Of a stretch of 37,935 nucleotides of DNA, positions 27,759-36,776 are shown in pieces; position 1 is the first letter of the stretch; the number at the start of each line of letters is the position of its first letter. The notes below the pieces were generated by a model, which worked only from the letters and a program-made list of their open reading frames with translations, made no database searches and was not told the DNA's origin. A program made the position numbers and the translations under genes. Source of the DNA: an uncultured Saprospiraceae bacterium (GTDB lineage Bacteria; Bacteroidota; Bacteroidia; Chitinophagales; Saprospiraceae); the NCBI GenBank assembly GCA_937973995.1, contig CALJIQ010000113.1, positions 1 to 37,935 of the forward strand, read 5' to 3'.

Positions 27759-27781
27759 GGGGAAGGAGTGGATGGCTAGAT

Positions 27782-27962
27782 TGTTTGATGGTTCACATGA
27801 TGTTAAAGTTATGTGGCAGAAGGAATCGAACAACCAATAACTCATCAGCTCACTTTGGAGTGAGCAGATGAGGCGCAATCGTTCAATCTGCTCACTTTAA
27901 GCTGAGCTGATTGATAATTGGAACTGTTTCATTTCTTTTGTCATACAACTAACCATCAAACC
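27782..27962. repeat. Large imperfect palindromic element, family 4
   Basis: tttgatggtt (27784-27793) / aaccatcaaa (27951-27960); inner ..cagctcactttggagtgagcagat / atctgctcactttaagctgagctg.. Confidence 0.8.
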
Positions 27963-27969
27963 ATCACCT

Positions 27970-29646
27970 TCAATTCTTTTGGACAATACCATTCCGAAGA
28001 ATCGCCTCCATAACGGGGTCTTTTAATTTCTTCAAGGTCGTTGAATCCACTTTTTTCAAATAGGGATTTTTTTGTAACTCAGGGAGGCTAATGCTGTTGT
28101 CCTGAAAATATTTAGCCTTTATTAATTCTTTAATAGCCTTTCTGTTTTTAGGATTTTTTTGCAAGATGGCGATTGCTTTTTCTTCTGCTTCTTTATTGTT
28201 CCCGATAGCATTTTGGGATACTACTTGTTCCAATAAATTTTCAACAGTTGCCTCTCTTGTCACTTGTGGACGACCAGGTCTTGGTGTTGAAGGGGTGGAA
28301 GTAGCATTTCCTCTTCGTCGTGAAATTCTATCCTTTTCGGTCGCTATTTTTTTCTCTACTCGTTCTAGATCGTCTTTAATAGGTTTTTTCATTTTAGGTG
28401 GGCATGCCTTTTCTGCTCTGCTATAGTCTTTTTTTGCTGCTCCCAAATTGCCTAACTGTTCATGAATTTCTGCTTTTTTATAAATAATTTCAGGGCTACC
28501 GTTATTTAATGTTTCTAAGGTATTGAAATCTGCCAGTGCTTCATTCAATTGTTTTTGCCTCAACTGGAGGTGCGCCCGATTGTTTAATGCTAAAGTGGCA
28601 GTAGGTTCTTCTGCTAGAATTTTTGAATAAGTAGCGATTGCTTCATTGGGTTTGTTTAATTTTTTATAACTCTCCGCTTCCATATATTGTAACTTCTTGG
28701 CTATTCCTTTTTCTACGACTACAGGAGTTTTTTCTTGGAGATCGGCAACGGCTGAATAATTTTTTTCCTTAAAAGCAACGGTTGCTTTTAGGACTCTTTT
28801 CAACACTTTTTCTATTTGTTGGGTTGCCCCTTCAAAAGAAGCAGAAGTGAGTGCCTTTTGAAGTACCGTGTCTATTTTTCCGTCCGTTTCAAAATCCGAT
28901 AACCATTCAAATTTAATAGGATCCGTAAGCGAATAATGAACGGTAATGCCCGTTGTAGCATCCAGTATATCTGCCTGTCCCCATACTAGCATATTTGGGT
29001 TGCATTGTTGCAGATATTCATTCGCTTCTTCTTCACTATAAATGGCTTTAATCGCTCCATCTGGTTGTATCGTACCAATAGTAACCGCTAAGTTTTCTTC
29101 TTTTGAAAAGGCAGCTAATTGACTAACGATATGTTTATGAGGAGCGGTCCTGCCAGCCGGTAATTCATTATGAAATGGTAAGACTAAGACCTTGAAGGAG
29201 GGAGAATTATAGGCAGGACATTCCCACTCAATTTTTTCTTCCTTATTGAAAAAGAAAAAGTAAGAAGCCGCACCAATACCTCCCAATATTCCTACTAATA
29301 AAATCGCTAAAATGGCAGCAATTTTCCAAAATCCTGTAAAAGAAATGGCATCTACGTTATGGGAATGATAGGCTTTTCCTTCCTTTAAATCTTCCAGTAT
29401 CTCTAATACCGCATTGCTGATCTGATTGGACTTAGTCGTATAATTCTGAAAGCCAATCACATCAATTCTTCTGGCTCGTTGCAACTGCGAATAATTATTA
29501 GAAAGGAGGGTTACTTCTTTGTGATAGGCTGCATAGGTAGGTTGATCTTTTAGGCTGGTCGCTAACACCTCCAATACCTGTTCCGTCTTGGCTTCGCCAA
29601 TTAGATCTATTAGGTTTTGGTAGTTGATGTTTAGCGGTGTAGGCAT
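27970..29646 (-). CDS. EAD11-like N-terminal domain + TM helix + TolB/FlgO-like domain + TPR repeats + C-terminal helical region
   Basis: LIDLIGEAKTEQVLEVLATSLKDQ...KEVTLLSNNYSQLQRARRIDVIGFQNYTTKSNQISNAVLEILEDL; TM FWKIAAILAILLVGILGGIGAASYFFFF; TPR-like AIATYSKILAEEPTATLALNNRAHLQLRQKQLNEALADFNTLE. Confidence 0.7.
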   Translation of the reverse strand: MPTPLNINYQNLIDLIGEAKTEQVLEVLATSLKDQPTYAAYHKEVTLLSNNYSQLQRARRIDVIGFQNYTTKSNQISNAVLEILEDLKEGKAYHSHNVDAISFTGFWKIAAILAILLVGILGGIGAASYFFFFNKEEKIEWECPAYNSPSFKVLVLPFHNELPAGRTAPHKHIVSQLAAFSKEENLAVTIGTIQPDGAIKAIYSEEEANEYLQQCNPNMLVWGQADILDATTGITVHYSLTDPIKFEWLSDFETDGKIDTVLQKALTSASFEGATQQIEKVLKRVLKATVAFKEKNYSAVADLQEKTPVVVEKGIAKKLQYMEAESYKKLNKPNEAIATYSKILAEEPTATLALNNRAHLQLRQKQLNEALADFNTLETLNNGSPEIIYKKAEIHEQLGNLGAAKKDYSRAEKACPPKMKKPIKDDLERVEKKIATEKDRISRRRGNATSTPSTPRPGRPQVTREATVENLLEQVVSQNAIGNNKEAEEKAIAILQKNPKNRKAIKELIKAKYFQDNSISLPELQKNPYLKKVDSTTLKKLKDPVMEAILRNGIVQKN

Positions 29647-29657
29647 TGTGTAAATAT

Positions 29658-29697
29658 TGGTGTTTTGGCATTATGGCTTTGTGGCGTTTTGACACAT
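29658..29697 (+). repeat. 8-nt periodic degenerate tandem repeat (TGGnnnnn)
   Basis: tggtgttt tggcatta tggctttg tggcgttt tgacacat; inverted relative at 37310-37349. Confidence 0.8.
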
Positions 29698-29827
29698 AGG
29701 CATCATGCTTTATAAAAAAACAACCTAATTATATATCTTATTATTGTTATATAAATAAATTCTAACGTAGAAAAGTTTCCTATTTAACTTTGTTTTAGGA
29801 GTTTTCTGTCCGATTGATGAATTATTT

Positions 29828-30178
29828 TTAAGTTATTAACTGCTTTCCCAAATAGCCTATAAGCGTACCAAATCCACCAACAATGCCGCCTATTAAGCTA
29901 GTTAACAAAACCATACTACCACTAGATAAGGCTCCAAATAGATTCCCCATTTTGGTAGATAAAAGGTGTCCGTTTTGAATATCTAAATATCCTGCATAAA
30001 TCCCCCACAATAAAGCCACTGCCACAAATCCCGTTAGATAACTCCAGAAACCATTAGTAGATTGTATCATAAAGCCTACGATGGCTGCTACTATTACAAC
30101 CGTCCACCATGGGAAATAGGATTGTAATAAAAATCCAATAAGGGTAATTAATAGAATACTTATCAAGAATTTTTTCAT
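29828..30178 (-). CDS. Small hypothetical membrane protein
   Basis: 116 aa, 3-4 TM segments. Confidence 0.65.
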   Translation of the reverse strand: MKKFLISILLITLIGFLLQSYFPWWTVVIVAAIVGFMIQSTNGFWSYLTGFVAVALLWGIYAGYLDIQNGHLLSTKMGNLFGALSSGSMVLLTSLIGGIVGGFGTLIGYLGKQLIT

Positions 30179-30192
30179 TTTTTGTTTTTGAA

Positions 30193-30292
30193 AACCACAT
30201 TAGTTCACATAAGTTGATTCACATTAGCACACAAAGTAGTACACGTAACTTTGTGAACTTATGTGAAAAAACTAATGTGAACTAATGTGGTT
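30193..30292. repeat. Palindromic element, family 3, copy B
   Basis: aaccacattagttcacataag...cttatgtgaaaaaactaatgtgaactaatgtggtt; related to 20543-20763. Confidence 0.85.
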
Positions 30293-30302
30293 AATGACCC
30301 CT

Positions 30303-32735
30303 TCATTTCAACCGCTGCGTAAATAAAATAGGTTGTCCTCGATCATCTTGATCCTTCATGAAAAACAACTCATGGTATTTTCCTTCCGTCCATTCATCCA
30401 CACTATCATCATAATAGGCGCTACCTGGATTTCCTGATTGTCCACCAGGAAAAACACCGTAGCCCTTGACTCGATCTCCCAACTCAATCACCATCCGCCA
30501 AGAAGGACCGTGGATTCGACTAATGGCATTTAGGGCATATCTGTATCCCCCATTATCTATTGTTCTAGAAAAAGATGAAATACGACCTAAGTGCTGAACA
30601 ATGGTTTCTTTTTGTTGAGACCAATTGAAGTCCTCTTGGTTTAATTTATCTTTTAACTCTTCCGCCATTTCTAGAAAGGAAGTAGTCACGATCTCTTTTG
30701 CTGTTTCTTTTTCAGTTGTTCTTTTATCATCAAAAAAGACATGATTCGGTGTTTCTTCTAGTAGGGTAATAGTACGCCAATTTTCTGGCATTAGGATGGG
30801 CATAGACTCTCTGGTAGTGTATATTTCATCCCAAGTAAGTTCATAGAATTTATCCCACCAAACGGTAAATAAGGCAGGGGCTATTTTTTCTTTATCAAAA
30901 TGATAATCCCACTCTTTCAAAGTGTTGACCAATGATTGCTGCTCGTCACTTAGGTTATCCGTATTCAAATGCGTCAATAATAAAGGCAATAGTTCTTCCG
31001 CAAAAATGCTATAGTTACTATTTTGCATTGCCATCATATCTTCGACTGTAGAAATATTCAAAGAGTCTAAAAATCGATTGGCAACCCGCCCACGGTAATC
31101 TCCAAATCCACCATTATAATAATAAGGATAACTAGGATCGGTGGAGTGTTGATTCGCCGAACTTACATAGCCTCGTTCTGGATTTTTAATTTGTGGCACT
31201 TGGGTTTTGGGAATCCATCCTTGCCAAGCATTTTCGGTTTGGTCTCCTTCTTGAACAAAACGACCTTGCTGGTCTTTTTTTACTGGTAGTTTACCATTTA
31301 CCTTAAGTGCGATGTCGCCATCTCTAGCCGCAAAAACAAAATTTTGGGCAGGGGTTTCATACTTCACCAAAGCACTCGAATAATCGTCATAATTTTTGGC
31401 TTTGTTTAATTCTAATATAGAAGCTGCCTCCTGTCCATTACCGGGATCATGAGCTACCCAATGCATCGCTAAATCATGTCTAGGTAAACTATCTGCTTCG
31501 TAAACAATGGGTCCCCAGAAAGTATATTTTACCGTATCAATTAAAGGTGTTCTACCTTTTATTTTAATCGTTTCATAGACATATTCTACCTCCTGTTTTT
31601 TATTATCTAACCAATAGGTCGTCTTCTCTTCATCCGCCCATTTAATCCGATACCAATCTAATACATCCTGCCCGACATTGGTTTGGCCCCAAGCTATATC
31701 CTCATTGAAACCAATCACTACGCCAGGAAACCCTGGTATGCACACCCCATAAGCATTCATGGATGGCGTATGTAATTGGGATTCAAACCAAATAGAGGGT
31801 AAGGTTAATTGTAAGTGAGGATCGCTCGATAAGATGGGATGACCATTCTTAGTTCGTTCCCCTGCTACTGCCCAATTATTACTGCCAAGGTGTTCCGCTG
31901 GTTTGGTGTAGGGTTCGTGTTTTAGGAAATCCATTACCTCCGATAAAGTAGGGGTTTGCTCGGTTGCTTCTAATACAGACTCCCATTCGTATTCAGTGCC
32001 TTTCGGAATAATGGGATCTTGTTTTGGATTCCACTCAGGATATAAAAAATCAAAGGTTTCTTTCCCATATAATTTCAAGGCATTGGTAGCTTCCAAATCC
32101 GTCTCTCGCCCTGCTAAGTTCTGCGCCATATATTTAATGACCAAAGCAGATTTAATAGGTTCCCAATTTTCAGGTTTATAATTTAAAATTTTAAACTCAA
32201 TCGGATAATCGGCTGGAGATAGTGTTGCTACATACGCATTTACTCCTTTTGTAAAAGCGGTTAGACTAGCATATTCTGCGGGATGTGTTTTCCAAGCTTC
32301 TACGGTTTTTTCAGCTGCCCATATCATCCCTCTTCGCCGCTGCAAACGATCATTTGCTAATAAGCCTTTGCCTAACACTTCTGCTAGTCGCCCTCCTGCA
32401 AATCGAGTCAGAAAATCCATCTGCCATAAGCGATGTTCTGCCATGATGTAGCCATGCGCAAAAGATAGATCCTCCTCATTTTGTGCGAAGATGTGTGGCA
32501 CCATTCTTTCGTCATATACTACGGTTACTTCTTCTTTTAGAGTAGGAAAATTTAGCACCTGATTTTTGGATGGGGTAGTGCTTTCTCCGTTTTGCCAGAA
32601 GCCTGAAAAGGGATTGAATAACTTTCCTAAAGGAGGAATTTCCGTTGGTAAGCTGGCTATTTTATGCGAATTATCTAAGAAATATACTAAGCCGATCGTT
32701 AGTAATAAGGACAACAAAAATTTTATCCATTTCAT
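30303..32735 (-). CDS. Penicillin acylase (penicillin amidase S45) family protein
   Basis: FAHGYIMAEHRLWQMDFLTRFAGGRLAEVLG; GSNNWAVAG with Ntn-type Ser-Asn; VFPGGQSGNPGSAYYDD. Confidence 0.95.
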   Translation of the reverse strand: MKWIKFLLSLLLTIGLVYFLDNSHKIASLPTEIPPLGKLFNPFSGFWQNGESTTPSKNQVLNFPTLKEEVTVVYDERMVPHIFAQNEEDLSFAHGYIMAEHRLWQMDFLTRFAGGRLAEVLGKGLLANDRLQRRRGMIWAAEKTVEAWKTHPAEYASLTAFTKGVNAYVATLSPADYPIEFKILNYKPENWEPIKSALVIKYMAQNLAGRETDLEATNALKLYGKETFDFLYPEWNPKQDPIIPKGTEYEWESVLEATEQTPTLSEVMDFLKHEPYTKPAEHLGSNNWAVAGERTKNGHPILSSDPHLQLTLPSIWFESQLHTPSMNAYGVCIPGFPGVVIGFNEDIAWGQTNVGQDVLDWYRIKWADEEKTTYWLDNKKQEVEYVYETIKIKGRTPLIDTVKYTFWGPIVYEADSLPRHDLAMHWVAHDPGNGQEAASILELNKAKNYDDYSSALVKYETPAQNFVFAARDGDIALKVNGKLPVKKDQQGRFVQEGDQTENAWQGWIPKTQVPQIKNPERGYVSSANQHSTDPSYPYYYNGGFGDYRGRVANRFLDSLNISTVEDMMAMQNSNYSIFAEELLPLLLTHLNTDNLSDEQQSLVNTLKEWDYHFDKEKIAPALFTVWWDKFYELTWDEIYTTRESMPILMPENWRTITLLEETPNHVFFDDKRTTEKETAKEIVTTSFLEMAEELKDKLNQEDFNWSQQKETIVQHLGRISSFSRTIDNGGYRYALNAISRIHGPSWRMVIELGDRVKGYGVFPGGQSGNPGSAYYDDSVDEWTEGKYHELFFMKDQDDRGQPILFTQRLK

Positions 32736-32784
32736 AGGGAGTGGTACTTTATTTTATAAAGACTTGGTAAGATACAAATTACAA

Positions 32785-32916
32785 TTAAATATGAGGTAAT
32801 TCTGAAACCCCATTAACAGACTTTTCGATATCATCCATATGAACGGCTACTCGCCCACGTGCCCAATCAAAATTAAACTCAAAATTATATATCTGAATTT
32901 TTAAATCATGCAACAT
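32785..32916 (-). CDS. Candidate 43-aa small ORF MLHDLKIQIYNFEFNFDWARGRVAVHMDDIEKSVNGVSELPHI
   Basis: Hand translation of the intergenic minus strand; below the ORF-track size cutoff. Confidence 0.3.
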   Translation of the reverse strand: MLHDLKIQIYNFEFNFDWARGRVAVHMDDIEKSVNGVSELPHI

Positions 32917-32977
32917 AAATCCATGCTAATAGTATCCCGAATGGATTTATGTTATATGAATGTACCATTCCTAAGAC

Positions 32978-34078
32978 TTAGGATTTTATGGATACTCGAC
33001 ATCCCTCCCTAACCGATCGATGAATCGCATCCACTACCTCAATATCCCGCAAGCCTTCTTCCCCAGTTACTAGCACTTCTTTATTGTGCAAAATAGCCAA
33101 CGCATTATCATCCATTTGCTTGGTTTGTTGATTCGGAATTACTTTATCCAAAACACCATCGCTGGTAATGCCTTTGATACCCGTGTAAGATTGAAAGGGA
33201 GATAAATTATAAAAGCCATCCGTAGCCGTCACGTTTAGATAATTGACATTCATGCCAATGCTCGTCGTACAGTTGGCAATCGCACCACTCGGAAACTCCA
33301 ATTGGAAATTGGTAATCATATCCGATTTTTCGTACTTCACAGGGTCGTCATTAAACTCTTGCGCAAAGACGGCAATGGGTTCTTCGCCTATCACGTAGCG
33401 AGCTGCATTGATGCAATAGACGCCCATGTCATAGAGCGCACCGCCTCCTTTCTCCTTCTCTAATTTCCAATGGTCGGTCCATTTTTTCCATCCATTCCTA
33501 AAACCTGCAGCGGCAGTAAGGTACTGGACTTTTCCATAAGTTTTTTCTCGACCAAAACGGATCACCTCCTGCGTATTGGGTTCATGCTGCATGCGATACC
33601 CAATCGTTAATTGCCGCTTGTTTTCTTTACAAGCTTTGATCATCGCTTCGCATTCCGCAGCCGTCATTGCCATTGGTTTTTCACACCAGACATGTTTGCC
33701 TGCTTTTGCTGCTCGGATCACATATTCTTTGTGCATAAAGGGCGGCAATACAATATAGACTACGTCGATCTCTTTATTATTGGCAATGCTATCGAAGTTG
33801 TCGTAATTATAAATATTTTGATCTGGAATATTGTGGTCTTTTTGCCATTGCGCAGCTTTCTCTGGAGAGCCCGTTACGATTCCAGCTAGGTAACAATGTT
33901 CGGTTAATTGCAAGGCTGGAAGTAATAGCTTGGTGCTATAATATCCAAGCCCTACCAATGCCACACCAATTTTGTCCTTCTTTGTTTGGGAAAAACTTTT
34001 GTTAATGGCGCAAGTGGTGAGACCAAGAGTAGCGGTTCCTACCGCTGCTTGTTTAATGAATTTTCTACGATTTAACAT
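32978..34078 (-). CDS. Gfo/Idh/MocA family oxidoreductase with Tat-like signal
   Basis: NRRKFIKQAAVGTATLGL; VALVGLGYYSTKLLLPAL; VWCEKPMAMTAAECEAMI. Confidence 0.95.
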   Translation of the reverse strand: MLNRRKFIKQAAVGTATLGLTTCAINKSFSQTKKDKIGVALVGLGYYSTKLLLPALQLTEHCYLAGIVTGSPEKAAQWQKDHNIPDQNIYNYDNFDSIANNKEIDVVYIVLPPFMHKEYVIRAAKAGKHVWCEKPMAMTAAECEAMIKACKENKRQLTIGYRMQHEPNTQEVIRFGREKTYGKVQYLTAAAGFRNGWKKWTDHWKLEKEKGGGALYDMGVYCINAARYVIGEEPIAVFAQEFNDDPVKYEKSDMITNFQLEFPSGAIANCTTSIGMNVNYLNVTATDGFYNLSPFQSYTGIKGITSDGVLDKVIPNQQTKQMDDNALAILHNKEVLVTGEEGLRDIEVVDAIHRSVREGCRVSIKS

Positions 34079-34309
34079 TGGTTATTCGTTTTGTTAAATT
34101 ATCTGAACTAAGTCCAAGCGGTTTAGCGAGTAAGTTAAAATAATTTTCGGTAGTGCATATCCAAGTGACAAAACAAAATTAATAAAGATAACAGCTTTTG
34201 TAAAAGTAAATACTATCTGCTATGAAGATAGTGGGCGCAAAGCTAGGCAGATGTCCTTTTTGGATACAATAAAATTTTTCTCATAGGTTGTCTTATTGCA
34301 CACAAAAAA

Positions 34310-34338
34310 GGGTGAATCTAATTAATATAGACTCACCC
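34310..34338 (-). terminator. Intrinsic terminator for minus-strand transcription
   Basis: gggtgaatcta / tagactcaccc stem; T tract on minus strand. Confidence 0.7.
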
Positions 34339-34374
34339 TATTATCATAGATGATCTGTCAAGATTTTAATTATG

Positions 34375-34508
34375 TAAGTAGTCTGACAAAAATAAGTTAA
34401 CAACTTTGCTTTTCAGTTGATTGATTATTAATTACTGATTATTAGCTAATTAGGCGTGTTCAGTAGCGTCTGGAAAATAATCAATAATTAATAATGTCAC
34501 ACTACTTA
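34375..34508. repeat. MITE-like element, family 2, copy B
   Basis: Near-identical to 13090-13230 with a 7-bp deletion; ends taagtagtctgac / gtcacactactta. Confidence 0.9.
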
Positions 34509-34509
34509 T

Positions 34510-34720
34510 TTTACTCAGTTTTTCCCAATTGTCATTGGCTACACCTACTAGTTTGTTATGGTCTTTTTCGTCTAGCCACAATTACTTGGCATCTAATTCT
34601 AAGTTATTAAGATACAGGAAATATTTTCCATTCTTGTTTATGAATTTAGAATTATTATCTGTCTCATTTTTTTGATTTTGAAATTTTGAAAGAATGTTGT
34701 TAATTTTTAAGTATTCGGAA
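34510..34720 (-). pseudogene. Possible gene remnant with in-frame stop
   Basis: Minus-strand reading SEYLKINNILSKFQNQKNETDNNSKFINKNGKYFLYLNNLELDAK*LWLDEKDHNKLVGVANDNWEKLSK. Confidence 0.4.
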
Positions 34721-35069
34721 TTGCCGACTCTGGTTTGTGCATACTCACGACAAAAAGAACGGCTGCGGCATTTATCCAATAAAAGTATGCGTCTAGTCCG
34801 TTGAAGCCAAAAATGAACGGGGCAAGTGCAAAGGTTATTCCTACTAAAAAATCTACAATCAAGTGGATTCGGTAAGGAATGACGCGAAGGATGCCCGTTT
34901 GATGATCTGTTAGTATGGTTAAAATCAAGGCTGCTACGCCTGTTGCGACAGACAACTGAAAGGCTATCGGATTGGAACTACCAAGCCCTAAAATAAAAGG
35001 AAGTCCTATGAGTGCTAGTGCGACAGGGTAATCTAAAAAAGCATGAATTTGCTTGGTTATAAATTTCAT
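34707..35069 (-). CDS. SPW-repeat-like small membrane protein
   Basis: Four TM segments; HAFLDYPVALALIGLPFILGL, HLIVDFLVGITFALAPFIFGFNGLDAYFYWINAAA. Confidence 0.7.
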   Translation of the reverse strand: MKFITKQIHAFLDYPVALALIGLPFILGLGSSNPIAFQLSVATGVAALILTILTDHQTGILRVIPYRIHLIVDFLVGITFALAPFIFGFNGLDAYFYWINAAAVLFVVSMHKPESAIPNT

Positions 35070-35116
35070 GATATGGAATGTTATATGATTAAAAATAGAA
35101 ATGACGTGCTCAGTTA

Positions 35117-35467
35117 TTATGCTAGAAAATATTCTTCGGCAATTACCTTCCCTTCTTCATTCCATACTCTTCGGATGATTTCATGCCAATAGATTTTACT
35201 ATCGTCTTTCATGTCAAAATCAAAAGTGAATTCTGATGCAGAAACCTTGTCGTTAACCATAGTATGATGATGGGTAATTCCATTTACCTTAGCAATGGAT
35301 CCTAAGAAGTTTTCCATCTTTTCTACCATTTGTTTTTTTCCACTTGTCTTGACATTGTTATAGTCAGAAGTGTTTGCCGTCTCTGCAAAAAAAGTTTTAA
35401 CGGCATCAACGATTGCACCTTGTGCGACCATTTCATCCATTTGCTGTACTTGATTTTTGATATTCAT
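35117..35467 (-). CDS. SnoaL-like/NTF2-like protein
   Basis: 116-aa; DAVKTFFAETANTSDYNNVKTSGKKQMVEKMENFLGSI...YWHEIIRRVWNEEGKVIAEEYF. Confidence 0.7.
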   Translation of the reverse strand: MNIKNQVQQMDEMVAQGAIVDAVKTFFAETANTSDYNNVKTSGKKQMVEKMENFLGSIAKVNGITHHHTMVNDKVSASEFTFDFDMKDDSKIYWHEIIRRVWNEEGKVIAEEYFLA

Positions 35468-35672
35468 TTTATATTGAATTTTTGATTAATATTACTGCAA
35501 AGATGTTGCAATGCACCAGTTGTTTGGGTACAAAAAAATCCCTTTTCGTTGTACTTTTAAATTTTTATTTTTTAATTAGGTAAGACGTTGACAAAGCCCA
35601 TGAAAAGGCTTATTCCATTGAAAATGGCACTGCAATCTAGTGCAAGAAAAGCTAGATAGAAGAGACAGGATT

Positions 35673-36725
35673 TTAATTTTTCGATAGAAGCTGACGATAT
35701 TCTAAGGGAGAATAAGAGGTGTGATGTTTGAAAAACGAAGAAAAGTGATTGGCTTCAGCAAACCCTAATTCATAGGCAATTTCTTTGACCGTGCTATCGG
35801 TTTGTAGCAGGAACTTTGCTGTATTAATTAACTCTTGTCGGATGAGTTGTCCTAAGGTAATATTGAGTTTGTCTTTTACTTTTTTGGATAAGGTCTTGAT
35901 AGATAAATTCATTTTATTCGCATAAAAATCTATCACTCGTTGTTCTTTATGATGGGTGGCTAATAGCTCATATAACTCAGGTAGGAAGGTGTCTTTGCTA
36001 GCATAATCAGTGGTTTTTCTAAAGGTTGCGGGGCTTTGTCCAGCCATTTTACTGAAGACTCGATTAAAATAGGCAGGGTCCTTAAATCCAAATTCATAAG
36101 CAATTTCCTTGATGCTTTTATCGGTGAAGGCAATTTCTTTTTTACTTTCTAAAAATCTTTTTTGCCCTAGCATAGACTTGACAGTGATACCAATCTTGCT
36201 TTTGAATAAAGCTTGTGCTTCATAGCCTCGAACCCCAATTATTTTTGAGAGTCTATCATTGGATAAATGATTTTTATACTGTTCATCGATGATATCTTTA
36301 ATATCGAAAATAACATGGTATTCTTCTTGTTTTGCATGGAAGGGGTTTTGCCAATACCATTGCTCGGAGGAGACATCTATGATGTCACTAGCCTGTTTTG
36401 AAAAGACAGAATTACTAAGATATTTTTGGCAAGTAGTACATTCATTAAAATTAATATATCCTAGTGCAATCAGATGCTTAAATAGCACCCGTACATCTTT
36501 ATTACTAAATACTTTTTCCTCTTCAAATTCTATTTTTCTAACTAGAAAATTTTCTGATGAAAATTTGATGTATTGCCCTACTCCTAGAAAGATTAACTTA
36601 TCCTTCCAATCATGGTAATTTTTAAAATCCACTTCAATGCCACCAGTTCCTTCTAGTATATGAAACATGGTGTATTTTTCAATTAAATACACCCTGTTTA
36701 ATGCCGGCTTAAATTTACTGACCAT
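35673..36725 (-). CDS. AraC-family regulator with two tandem HTH_18-like DNA-binding domains
   Basis: KEIAYEFGFKDPAYFNRVFSKMAGQSPATFR and KEIAYELGFAEANHFSSFFKHHTSYSPLEYR. Confidence 0.9.
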   Translation of the reverse strand: MVSKFKPALNRVYLIEKYTMFHILEGTGGIEVDFKNYHDWKDKLIFLGVGQYIKFSSENFLVRKIEFEEEKVFSNKDVRVLFKHLIALGYINFNECTTCQKYLSNSVFSKQASDIIDVSSEQWYWQNPFHAKQEEYHVIFDIKDIIDEQYKNHLSNDRLSKIIGVRGYEAQALFKSKIGITVKSMLGQKRFLESKKEIAFTDKSIKEIAYEFGFKDPAYFNRVFSKMAGQSPATFRKTTDYASKDTFLPELYELLATHHKEQRVIDFYANKMNLSIKTLSKKVKDKLNITLGQLIRQELINTAKFLLQTDSTVKEIAYELGFAEANHFSSFFKHHTSYSPLEYRQLLSKN

Positions 36726-36776
36726 GTTAATTCTTATTTCCTATGAACGCGATCAATCCCTTATTCTGATTACTGA

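Noticed and set aside
34582-34779. 65-aa minus ORF as a functional gene
   Set aside because: Its N-terminal part overlaps the SPW-like CDS in another frame and it stops mid-peptide; treated as a probable remnant instead.
36289-36618. 109-aa ORF antisense to the AraC gene
   Set aside because: Antisense to a clear CDS; no domain pattern.
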